Below, piece after piece: positions 1-5,537 of a DNA stretch of 6,459 nt. Every line of letters begins with the position of its first letter. The first letter of the stretch is position 1. The stretch lies in contig DNIF01000122.1 in NCBI GenBank assembly GCA_003485715.1, forward strand, positions 1-6,459, written 5' to 3'. The DNA is from Gammaproteobacteria bacterium (GTDB lineage Bacteria > Pseudomonadota > Gammaproteobacteria > UBA7966). Both the position numbers and the translations under genes were made by a program. The notes beneath the pieces were generated by a model. The model ran no database searches, was not told where the DNA came from, and saw only the letters and a program-made list of their open reading frames with translations.

Positions 1-161
1 CGCGAGCCCTCGTGCAGCGCACCCGTCGTGTCCTCCCCGGCGTGCCCGAGGGCCGGGCCCCGGTGGCAATCCTACGCATGGCGCACACACGCAACGGTCG
101 ATCGGCCTTGCGGGATCTCCTGATGGCCCGGAGCCGCGATGCGCGTAGCTTTCCTGCTGCA

Positions 162-203
162 CCGGTGATTCACCGGGGACTGAGGGCGTGGTGCCCTGAG
201 TCC
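162..203 (+). promoter_or_regulatory. Two abutting inverted repeats upstream of the peroxidase gene
   Basis: The first repeat (162-176) is a perfect 6-bp stem, CCGGTG/CACCGG, around a 3-nt loop. The second (177-203) starts at the next base: arms GGACTGAGGGC and GCCCTGAGTCC pair at 10 of 11 positions, with one central G-G mismatch, around the 5-nt loop GTGGT. The block ends 6 nt before the ribosome-binding site of the peroxidase. It could be a structured 5' leader, an operator, or the end of an upstream transcript. There is no T-run after it, so it does not look like a standard intrinsic terminator. No FNR-type (TTGAT-N4-ATCAA) motif was seen. The role is inferred; the symmetry is directly visible. 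Confidence 0.4.
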
Positions 204-209
204 ATCACT

Positions 210-214
210 GGAGG
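210..214 (+). promoter_or_regulatory. Shine-Dalgarno site that decides the peroxidase start
   Basis: GGAGG at 210-214 sits 8 nt before the GTG at 223. An alternative in-frame GTG at 214 overlaps this motif and would leave no ribosome-binding site of its own, so 223 is the better start. Confidence 0.65.
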
Positions 215-222
215 TGCCATCC

Positions 223-1215
223 GTGAACACGTCGCTGCGTTCGAACGCATTGCTGCTGGTGCTGTTTGCCACCTCATCGGGAGGCGTGGCCGCAGAGCCC
301 GTCGCACCCATCCGCCCCCCCGAGTTGATTCACCTGGGCAAGGCGGAGCTCGGCAAGAAGCTGTATTTCGATCCACGCCTTTCGCTCTCGGGTTTCATCT
401 CCTGCAACTCCTGCCACAACCTGAGCATGGGCGGCACGGACAACCTCAAGACCTCCATCGGCCACAACTGGCAGCGTGGCCCCATCAACGCGCCGACCGT
501 GCTGAACTCCGCCCTGAACGTCGCGCAATTCCGGGATGGCCGCGCCGCGGATCTCAAGGAACAGGCGGGTGGCCCGATCGCCAACCCGGGCGAGATGGCC
601 TTCACCCATGAACTGGCGGTGGATGTGTTGAGCTCCATCCCGGAGTACGTCCGCGAGTTCCGGCTGGTCTACGGCGCGAAAGGAATCGACATGGATCGCG
701 TGACCGACGCCATCGCCGAGTTCGAGAAGACCTTGGCCACGCCCAACTCGCGCTTCGACAAATGGCTGCTCGGTGATGCCGATGCCATCACGGCCGAGGA
801 GAAGGCGGGCTACGAGGTCTTCAAGACCGCGGGTTGTGTCGCCTGTCACCATGGCGCTGCCCTGGGCGGCACCTCCTTCCAGAAGATGGGTGTGGTAGAG
901 CCCTACCAATCGAAGAGCCCGGCTGAGGGACGCATCGCCGTAACCGGCGTCGACGCCGATCGCTTCAAGTTCAAGGTGCCGACCCTGCGCAACGTCGAAC
1001 TCACCTATCCCTACTTCCACGACGGCGAGGCCGAGACACTCACCGAGGCGGTGGACGTCATGGGCCGCCTGCAGTTGGGTCGCGATTTCACGCCGGAAGA
1101 GAACGGGCAGATCGTTGCCTTCCTGAAGACCCTGACTGGCGACCAGCCCAGCTTTGCGTTGCCCATCCTGCCGCCCTCGACCGACGCGACGCCGCCGCCG
1201 CGGCCCTTCGACTGA
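223..1215 (+). CDS. ccpA: Periplasmic di-haem cytochrome c peroxidase
   Basis: This 330-residue protein should reduce hydrogen peroxide to water in the periplasm using electrons from small c-type cytochromes or copper proteins. Residues 1-24 form a signal peptide with a likely cleavage after VAA. Two c-type haem sites are visible, CNSCH (61-65) and CVACH (205-209). By recalled alignment to the Pseudomonas aeruginosa enzyme, His81 matches the labile distal ligand (His71), Glu124 the active-site Glu114, and Met280 the sixth ligand of the high-potential haem (Met275). Retaining Met argues against MauG, which has Tyr there. Other family blocks include LGKKLYFDPRLS, PTLRNV and PYFHDG, and length is normal. 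One oddity is Arg104 in FRDGRA, where the family usually has Trp (FWDGRA) between the haems. The gene seems monocistronic, with a hairpin at its 3' end. Family assignment is very secure. Confidence 0.96.
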   Translation: MNTSLRSNALLLVLFATSSGGVAAEPVAPIRPPELIHLGKAELGKKLYFDPRLSLSGFISCNSCHNLSMGGTDNLKTSIGHNWQRGPINAPTVLNSALNVAQFRDGRAADLKEQAGGPIANPGEMAFTHELAVDVLSSIPEYVREFRLVYGAKGIDMDRVTDAIAEFEKTLATPNSRFDKWLLGDADAITAEEKAGYEVFKTAGCVACHHGAALGGTSFQKMGVVEPYQSKSPAEGRIAVTGVDADRFKFKVPTLRNVELTYPYFHDGEAETLTEAVDVMGRLQLGRDFTPEENGQIVAFLKTLTGDQPSFALPILPPSTDATPPPRPFD

Positions 1216-1230
1216 CGACCGGCCGGCCCT

Positions 1231-1266
1231 CCTGCCCCCGCTGCCTCGTCGCGCGGCGGGGGCAGG
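1231..1266 (+). terminator. GC-rich hairpin, probable terminator of the peroxidase gene
   Basis: Arms CCTGCCCCCGC (1231-1241) and GCGGGGGCAGG (1256-1266) pair perfectly over 11 bp. The stem extends inward by a T-G, a G-C and a C-G pair to an 8-nt loop. It begins 15 nt after the peroxidase stop codon. The downstream sequence (CGCTTCGT) is poor in T, so efficient intrinsic termination is uncertain, although strong stems with weak T-tracts are common in GC-rich genomes. It may also act as a 3' stabilising structure. Confidence 0.6.
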
Positions 1267-1290
1267 CGCTTCGTGGCTGGCACTGGCGGC

Positions 1291-1319
1291 TTGCCCCCGA
1301 TGAGGTCGCCCCGCAAGAT
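1291..1319 (+). promoter_or_regulatory. Possible sigma70-type promoter for tRNA-Leu
   Basis: TTGCCC (1291-1296, 4 of 6 to the -35 consensus) is followed after exactly 17 nt by CAAGAT (1314-1319, 3 of 6 to the -10 consensus). Transcription would start near 1326, about 13 nt before the mature tRNA. The stretch after the -10 is very GC-rich, which is typical of stringently controlled stable-RNA promoters. The -10 match is weak, so this is a candidate only. Confidence 0.3.
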
Positions 1320-1338
1320 GCCGCCGACGCGGTGCGCG

Positions 1339-1420
1339 GCCCGGATGGCGAAACCGGTAGACGCAGGGGACTTAAAATCCCCCGGCCTTGGCCGTGCCAG
1401 TTCGACTCTGGCTCCGGGCA
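1339..1420 (+). tRNA. tRNA-Leu (anticodon UAA)
   Basis: The acceptor stem GCCCGGA (1339-1345) pairs with TCCGGGC (1413-1419), with discriminator A at 1420. The anticodon stem GGGGA/TCCCC (1366-1370 and 1378-1382) encloses the loop CTTAAAA, giving anticodon TAA at 1373-1375, which reads UUA (and UUG by wobble). A long variable arm CGGCC-TT-GGCCG (1383-1394) marks it as a class II tRNA, and the discriminator A agrees with leucine. The T-arm is GCCAG-TTCGACT-CTGGC (1396-1412). The bases after 1420 are CTC, so the 3' CCA is not encoded and must be added by tRNA nucleotidyltransferase. No duplicated 3' end or integrase gene is nearby, so there is no sign of integration here. Confidence 0.96.
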
Positions 1421-1472
1421 CTCCGCCGCACCGGTCGCAGCCGTTGTAAGGACCGCAGCCGCTCCGCCTTTT

Positions 1473-1480
1473 GGGGGGGG
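1473..1480 (+). repeat. Run of eight G upstream of the nuclease gene
   Basis: Eight consecutive G follow four T (TTTT at 1469-1472). The run lies in the leader of the nuclease gene, 42 nt before the preferred GTG start and 2 nt before an alternative ATG at 1483. Homopolymers of this length are prone to slippage in replication and to sequencing error. Confidence 0.9.
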
Positions 1481-1498
1481 CGATGATCGGCATCATCG
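1481..1498 (+). repeat. 7-bp inverted repeat in the nuclease leader
   Basis: CGATGAT (1481-1487) and ATCATCG (1492-1498) pair perfectly around the 4-nt loop CGGC. The repeat covers the alternative ATG at 1483 and would sequester that codon if formed in RNA, which is one reason the downstream GTG at 1522 is preferred as start. It could equally be a small operator. Confidence 0.5.
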
Positions 1499-1521
1499 GC
1501 CTCCACCGAGGTTTGCTCACC

Positions 1522-2019
1522 GTGAGATCTCTTTCTCGCCTGTTGCTGCCCAAGTTGTTGCTGCTCTGCCTGGTCACCGCCTTCGGGGTGCAGGCGGAGG
1601 AACTCTGGGGCCGCGTGGTGCGGGTCAGTGATGGCGATTCCATCACCGTGATCGATGCCGGCCGCAAGGAGTTCAGGGTGCGGCTGGCGGGCATCGATGC
1701 CCCTGAGCGCGGGCAGCCCTACAACCGGGTAGCGAGGACCAGCCTCTCTCACCTTCTGGCGGGGGCGATCGTCGTGGTGCAGGTGGACAAGGTCGATCGC
1801 TTCGGGCGTCTGGTCGGTCGCGTGCAGGTGGGCGGGATGGATGCATCACTGGAACAACTGCGCGCGGGTATGGCCTGGTTCTACCGCCGCTATGAGGACG
1901 ATCTGCCGCCGGCACTCAGGTCGGCCTACGCCGCCGCCGAGGGCGAGGCCCGGGCGTCCCGGTCGGGCCTCTGGCGCGACGCGGAGCCCGTGCCACCGTG
2001 GGTCTGGCGGCGCCGCTGA
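1522..2019 (+). CDS. Exported thermonuclease (SNase-family) protein
   Basis: From the GTG at 1522 the product has 165 residues. It is a staphylococcal-nuclease-fold enzyme, expected to be a calcium-dependent phosphodiesterase that cleaves DNA or RNA outside the cytoplasm. Residues 1-25 are a classic signal peptide: basic start, a leucine-rich core and a VQA cleavage site. Family blocks follow in order: SDGDS (36-40), VRLAGIDAPE (53-62), DRFGR (92-96), GMAWFYRRY (116-124) and a C-terminal GLW...PPWVWR. Residues matching the catalytic set of the S. aureus enzyme (Asp21, Arg35, Asp40, Glu43, Arg87) are Asp39, Arg54, Asp59, Glu62 and Arg96, so it should be active. The start is a choice: ATG 1483 and TTG 1471 are also in frame, but GTG 1522 has CGAGG 10 nt upstream and gives the clean signal peptide. 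Substrate and role (nutrient scavenging, matrix turnover) are unknown. Confidence 0.9.
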   Translation: MRSLSRLLLPKLLLLCLVTAFGVQAEELWGRVVRVSDGDSITVIDAGRKEFRVRLAGIDAPERGQPYNRVARTSLSHLLAGAIVVVQVDKVDRFGRLVGRVQVGGMDASLEQLRAGMAWFYRRYEDDLPPALRSAYAAAEGEARASRSGLWRDAEPVPPWVWRRR

Positions 2020-2042
2020 GCGCCGACTCGGCCGGTGCGGCC

Positions 2043-2071
2043 TACACCGCCGGGTAGCGAGTCGCTATCCT
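2043..2071 (+). promoter_or_regulatory. Weak candidate promoter for the hisC operon
   Basis: TATCCT at 2066-2071 matches the -10 consensus at 4 of 6 positions. The hexamer 17 nt upstream, TACACC (2043-2048), matches the -35 consensus at only 3 of 6. It lies 40 nt before the hisC start in the only sizeable gap ahead of the operon, which is the main reason to consider it. Confidence 0.25.
2055..2067. promoter_or_regulatory. 13-bp palindrome, possible operator before hisC
   Basis: TAGCGA-G-TCGCTA is a perfect 6+6 inverted repeat around one base. It overlaps the first two bases of the candidate -10 element and stands alone in a 92-nt intergenic gap. It does not match the TyrR box (TGTAAA-N6-TTTACA). 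Binding by a repressor is inferred only from position and symmetry. Confidence 0.35.
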
Positions 2072-2111
2072 GCGGGCGAACCGGAAAACGCGGCCTTTAC
2101 TCGGACCCCAC

Positions 2112-3254
2112 ATGGACAACCCCTTCCTCGAGCGCGCCGTGTCCGGCGTGCGTGCCCTCGCGCCCTATGTGCCCGGCAAGCCCGTGAGCGAGTTGCAGCG
2201 TGAACTCGGCATCAGCGACATCATCAAGCTGGCCTCCAACGAGAACCCGCTCGGTCCAGGGCCGCGGGCGCGTGAGGCGGCGATCCGGGCCTGTGGCGAC
2301 CTCGGGCGCTACCCCGACAGCAACGGTCATGTGCTGAAGGCGGCCCTCTCGCGCCGGCTGTGCATCGCAGAGGAGTGCATCACCCTCGGCAATGGCTCCA
2401 ACGACGTGCTGGACTTCATCATTCGCACCTTCGCCGGGCCGGGGGACGAGGTCGTCTACTCGCAGTACGCCTTTGCCGTCTACGCGCTCTCGACCCAGGC
2501 CCAGGGGGCCACGGCATGCATCGCGCCGGCGCGGGACTACGGCCATGACCTCATCGCCATGCGCGCGCTCGTCCGGCCGCACACGCGGCTGGTATTCATC
2601 GCCAACCCCAACAATCCGACCGGGACACTCGTCGATGCAGCCGCGCTCGAGGCCTTCATCGCCGATCTGCCGCCACAGGTGATCTGTGTGCTGGATGAGG
2701 CCTACACGGAATATCTGCGGGATCCGCCGTTCCCGGACACCATGCGCTGGCTGGCGCGTTTCCCGAATCTGATCCTGGTGCGCACCTTCTCGAAGATCCA
2801 TGGCCTTGCGGCCTTGCGCGTGGGCTATGCGGCCTCCTCACCGCTCATCGCGCAGTTGCTGAATCGCGTGCGACAGCCCTTCAACGTGAATACCCCGGCG
2901 CTCGTTATCGCGGCGGCTGCGGTGGACGACGACGCCCATGTGGCGGCGAGTGCGCTCTGCAACATGCGTGGCCTCACCGAGCTGCGGGCCGGCGTCAGCG
3001 CCCTCGGCCTCGACTACATCCCCTCATGGGGAAACTTCCTCACCATCGACCTCGGCCGTGAGGCTCAGCCGGTCAATCGCGCGCTGCTCGAACGCGGCGT
3101 GATCATTCGTCCGCTGTTGAACTACGGGCTGCCCAATCATGTGCGGGTCACGGCCGGATTGCAGCCGGAAAACGCCCGCTTCCTCGGCACGCTGGCCGCG
3201 GTGCTGGGGCAGGCCGAGGCTGCCGTCGCGGACACGGCCCGAGCGGCCGGCTGA
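2112..3254 (+). CDS. hisC: Histidinol-phosphate / aromatic aminotransferase
   Basis: This 380-residue PLP enzyme of aminotransferase fold type I belongs to the HisC family. Members convert imidazole-acetol phosphate and glutamate to histidinol phosphate, and many also transaminate phenylpyruvate and 4-hydroxyphenylpyruvate. Motifs in order: ASNENP (41-46), GNGSND for PLP phosphate binding (93-98), NPNNPTG (165-171), DEAY (195-198), FSKIHGL with Schiff-base Lys228, and LRVGY with Arg236. Arg345 in HVRVTAG should bind the substrate carboxylate. The ATG has only a weak ribosome-binding site. Its stop overlaps the tyrA start by one base (TGATG), implying coupled translation. Standing next to tyrA and aroA rather than in a his cluster suggests the main job is the last step of tyrosine and phenylalanine synthesis. 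If the genome has a second hisC, this copy would be the aromatic-type paralogue. Family is certain; substrate preference is inferred. Confidence 0.95.
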   Translation: MDNPFLERAVSGVRALAPYVPGKPVSELQRELGISDIIKLASNENPLGPGPRAREAAIRACGDLGRYPDSNGHVLKAALSRRLCIAEECITLGNGSNDVLDFIIRTFAGPGDEVVYSQYAFAVYALSTQAQGATACIAPARDYGHDLIAMRALVRPHTRLVFIANPNNPTGTLVDAAALEAFIADLPPQVICVLDEAYTEYLRDPPFPDTMRWLARFPNLILVRTFSKIHGLAALRVGYAASSPLIAQLLNRVRQPFNVNTPALVIAAAAVDDDAHVAASALCNMRGLTELRAGVSALGLDYIPSWGNFLTIDLGREAQPVNRALLERGVIIRPLLNYGLPNHVRVTAGLQPENARFLGTLAAVLGQAEAAVADTARAAG

Positions 3255-4141
3255 TGTCGCCGGGCGGCTGTCTGGCCGTCATCGGTCCCGGCCTCATCGG
3301 CGGCTCGGCCGCGCTCGCGGCGCGGGCCGCTGGCCTGTTCGCGCATTTCGTGGCCTACACACCGGATAGAGCGGAAGGGCGGCTTGCGCTGGAGCGCGGT
3401 ATTGCCGATCGGCTCGCTGACAGTGCCGCCGAGGCCGCCGCCGGCGCCGATTTCATTCTGCTCGCGGTGCCGCCTGCGGCCATGGGGGATACGTTGGCCG
3501 CCGTTGCCCCGATGGTTGGGCCAAAGGCGCTGATCACGGATGTCGGCAGCGTGAAGGCCCCGATCGTGGAGGCTGCCCGGGCGGCGCTGGGCGAGCGCTT
3601 CGCCGATTTCGTACCCGGGCATCCGCTGGCAGGTGCCGAACGCCATGGGGCCGGGTCGGCGCGAGCGGATCTGTTCCGCGACCATCGTGTCCTGCTCACG
3701 CCCCTGGCCGAGACCGATCCGGCCCGCACTGCGCGCGTGGCAGGATTCTGGACGGCGCTCGGGGCCGCGGTGGAGTTCCTCGAGCCGCTACGGCACGATG
3801 AGGTGCTTGCGCTGACGAGTCATCTGCCGCACCTGCTCGCCTTCAGCCTGGTCGACCATCTGCTTTCGGAGCTCGGCGAGCAGGATGCCTTCCGCTACGC
3901 CGCTGGCGGCTTTCGCGATTTCACGCGCATCGCCGCCTCGGACGCCGACCTCTGGGCCGACATCGGCTGTGCCAACCGGGTGGCCCTGCTGGCTGCCCTG
4001 TCCAGTTATCGTGAGCGGCTCGGGGAATTGGCAGAGGCGCTGGCCCGCGCCGATCGAGCGGCCCTGGCGGAGCGCTTCCAGCGTGCCAGTGCCGCACGCC
4101 GGTCAGTGCTTTCAACGCGAACTGCGGAGGGTCAAGCGTGA
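3254..4141 (+). CDS. tyrA: Prephenate (or arogenate) dehydrogenase TyrA
   Basis: This 295-residue cytoplasmic enzyme oxidatively decarboxylates prephenate to 4-hydroxyphenylpyruvate for tyrosine synthesis. An N-terminal Rossmann domain carries GPGLIGGS (11-18), followed by TDVGSVK (95-101) and the catalytic His123 in PGHPLAGAERHG. The helical C-terminal domain has SHLPH (189-193) and GGFRDFTRIAASD (218-230), whose Arg225 fits the substrate-binding Arg250 of the Aquifex enzyme. There is no chorismate mutase domain in front and no ACT domain behind, so it is the simple TyrA type. The second beta strand ends YTPDR: the acidic residue usual in NAD-specific forms is Thr36, which may allow NADP. 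Whether prephenate or arogenate is used cannot be read from sequence. The gene starts on the hisC stop without a strong ribosome-binding site and overlaps aroA by 4 nt. Confidence 0.95.
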   Translation: MSPGGCLAVIGPGLIGGSAALAARAAGLFAHFVAYTPDRAEGRLALERGIADRLADSAAEAAAGADFILLAVPPAAMGDTLAAVAPMVGPKALITDVGSVKAPIVEAARAALGERFADFVPGHPLAGAERHGAGSARADLFRDHRVLLTPLAETDPARTARVAGFWTALGAAVEFLEPLRHDEVLALTSHLPHLLAFSLVDHLLSELGEQDAFRYAAGGFRDFTRIAASDADLWADIGCANRVALLAALSSYRERLGELAEALARADRAALAERFQRASAARRSVLSTRTAEGQA

Positions 4142-5469
4142 GTGGCAGTCAGCGTCGATTTCTCGTGGAGCCGGGTGGCCGGCTCGGCGGTCAGCTCAAG
4201 GTCCCGGGTGACAAGTCCATCTCTCATCGCGCCATCATGCTCGGTGCCCTCGCCGAGGGCGTTACGCGCGTCACCGGCTTCCTCGAGGGCGCGGATACCC
4301 TGGCGACGCTGGCCGCCTTCCAGGCACTTGGGGTGCCGGTCGTCCACCACGGTGCAGGTGCCGTGACCCTGCATGGCGTCGGGCTCGATGGTCTGCGTGC
4401 ACCATCGGCACCCCTCGATCTGGGCAACTCTGGTACCTCGATGCGGCTGCTCTCTGGCCTGCTTGCTGGTCAGCCCTTCGCCAGTGTGCTCACCGGCGAC
4501 GCCTCGCTTACGCGGCGCCCGATGCGGCGGGTGACCGAGCCGCTCGCCCGCATGGGTGCGCGGATCGACACCACGCCCGCGGGCACGGCACCGCTCTGCA
4601 TTCACGCCGCGACCAGGCCACTCACTGCCATCCACTACGCCATGCCGGTGGCCAGCGCGCAGGTGAAATCCTGTCTGCTGCTCGCTGGTCTCGCTGCCGA
4701 GGGCACGACCCGCATCGAGGAGCCGGGGCCATCTCGCGACCACAGCGAGGTGATGCTGGCCGGCTTCGGGTGGCCGCTTCGTCGTGGCCCGGGCTGGGTA
4801 GAGCTGGACGGTCGCTCCGGGACCCTGCTGGGCCGCGACATCGAGGTGCCGGCCGACATCTCCTCGGCGGCCTTTTTCCTGGTCGGGGCCGCCATCAGCG
4901 CGGGCTCGGACCTACTGCTGTGCAACGTGGGGATCAACCCCACCCGCACGGGTGTGATCGACATCCTGCGTGCCATGGGGGCCGACATCACCATCCGCGA
5001 TCCGCGCACGGTGGGTGGCGAGCCGGTGGCCGATCTGCACGTACGTCATGCCGGTCGTCTGCGCGGCATCACCATCGACCCGGCCCTGGTGCCGCTGGCC
5101 ATCGACGAATTCCCGGCGATCTTCATCGCCGCTGCCTGCGCCGAGGGCAGTACGCTGCTGAGCGGCGCGGAGGAACTGCGGGTGAAGGAGTCGGACCGCA
5201 TCCAGTCCATGGCGGATGGGCTGACGGCCTGCGGTGTGCGCGTCGAGACGCTGCCGGACGGGATCCGCATCGAGGGCGGGACACTCACCGGTGGGCGGGT
5301 CGACTCCCGCGGTGATCACCGAATCGCCATGAGCTTCGCGTTGGCGGCGCTGGCGGCCACGGGCCCGATCACCATCGAAGACTGCGCCAACGTCGATACC
5401 TCGTTCCCCGGCTTCGCCACCCTGGCCAGCGCTGCCGGGCTTGGGCTCACGGTGGTGGAAGGCGCATGA
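4138..5469 (+). CDS. aroA: EPSP synthase (3-phosphoshikimate 1-carboxyvinyltransferase)
   Basis: This 443-residue enzyme joins shikimate 3-phosphate and phosphoenolpyruvate to make EPSP, the sixth step of the shikimate pathway. Visible motifs are PGDKSISHR (23-31), LGNSGTSMR (95-103), RRPMRRVTEPL (126-136), VASAQVKS (171-178), the AIDEFP block with catalytic Asp323, VKESDRI (349-355) and RGDHRIAMS (391-399). The segments around 97-136 and 171-201 resemble the Bacillus-type (class II) enzymes more than E. coli AroA (LGNAGTAMRPL). The glycine that is alanine in the Agrobacterium CP4 enzyme is present here. It starts with GTG inside the tyrA stop (GTGA), with a good GGAGG at 4126-4130, 7 nt upstream. 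It is not fused to TyrA, unlike in Pseudomonas. Its own stop overlaps the ATG of a 23-codon frame leading to cmk. Confidence 0.97.
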   Translation: MSGSQRRFLVEPGGRLGGQLKVPGDKSISHRAIMLGALAEGVTRVTGFLEGADTLATLAAFQALGVPVVHHGAGAVTLHGVGLDGLRAPSAPLDLGNSGTSMRLLSGLLAGQPFASVLTGDASLTRRPMRRVTEPLARMGARIDTTPAGTAPLCIHAATRPLTAIHYAMPVASAQVKSCLLLAGLAAEGTTRIEEPGPSRDHSEVMLAGFGWPLRRGPGWVELDGRSGTLLGRDIEVPADISSAAFFLVGAAISAGSDLLLCNVGINPTRTGVIDILRAMGADITIRDPRTVGGEPVADLHVRHAGRLRGITIDPALVPLAIDEFPAIFIAAACAEGSTLLSGAEELRVKESDRIQSMADGLTACGVRVETLPDGIRIEGGTLTGGRVDSRGDHRIAMSFALAALAATGPITIEDCANVDTSFPGFATLASAAGLGLTVVEGA

Positions 5470-5537
5470 CGATCCCGGCCTGCGGTCAGATGTGCCGAGT
5501 CGCGCTGCGGGGCACGGGCACCCAGGCTCGCCGATGA
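5466..5537 (+). CDS. 23-codon micro-ORF bridging aroA and cmk
   Basis: An ATG at 5466 overlaps the aroA stop (ATGA, 5466-5469). The frame stays open for 23 codons, and its TGA overlaps the cmk ATG (ATGA, 5534-5537), so it fills the aroA-cmk gap with 4-nt overlaps at both ends. GGTGG and GGAAGG lie upstream at 5451-5462. The predicted peptide, MTIPACGQMCRVALRGTGTQ followed by ARR, is basic with two Cys and matches no family I know. The likely role, if real, is to carry ribosomes from aroA to cmk, whose own ribosome-binding site is weak. Alternatively the arrangement is chance, or cmk starts further upstream at the in-frame GTG 5492 or TTG 5441. Confidence 0.35.
   Translation: MTIPACGQMCRVALRGTGTQARR

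Noticed and set aside
44..58. GCCCG-N5-CGGGC hairpin near the left edge
   Set aside because: Five G-C pairs in very GC-rich DNA are expected often by chance, and no gene end can be identified before it.
95..160. A sigma70 promoter for the peroxidase (TTGCGG at 108-113, TAGCTT at 146-151)
   Set aside because: The spacing between the hexamers is 32 nt, far from the 16-18 nt required, and no better pair was found.
12..611. A 199-codon open frame on the plus strand starting near the left edge
   Set aside because: It runs out of frame through most of the peroxidase coding region, is very rich in Arg and Pro and shows no motif; it is a shadow of GC-rich DNA.
274..1020. A 248-codon minus-strand frame opposite the peroxidase
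   Set aside because: The plus-strand frame has two haem motifs and conserved ligands; the antisense frame is a by-product of codon bias and has no recognisable domain.
1436..1461. Direct repeats CGCAGCCG at 1436-1443 and 1454-1461, and CTCCGCC copies, downstream of the tRNA
   Set aside because: They are short, do not copy the tRNA 3' end and have no integrase nearby, so they are not attachment sites; chance in GC-rich sequence is enough.
1011..1694. A 227-codon minus-strand frame across the tRNA and nuclease start
   Set aside because: It crosses the tRNA gene, the terminator and two real genes on the other strand, and has no family features.
2033..2049. CGGTG-N7-CACCG inverted repeat after the nuclease gene as a terminator
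   Set aside because: Only 5 bp with no T-run; too weak to claim.
2097..2801. A 234-codon minus-strand frame within hisC
   Set aside because: hisC on the plus strand has every family motif; the antisense frame is a shadow.
5441..5533. N-terminal extension of Cmk from TTG 5441
   Set aside because: The added 31 residues overlap aroA and resemble no Cmk sequence; the family starts just before PVITIDGPSG, matching ATG 5534.
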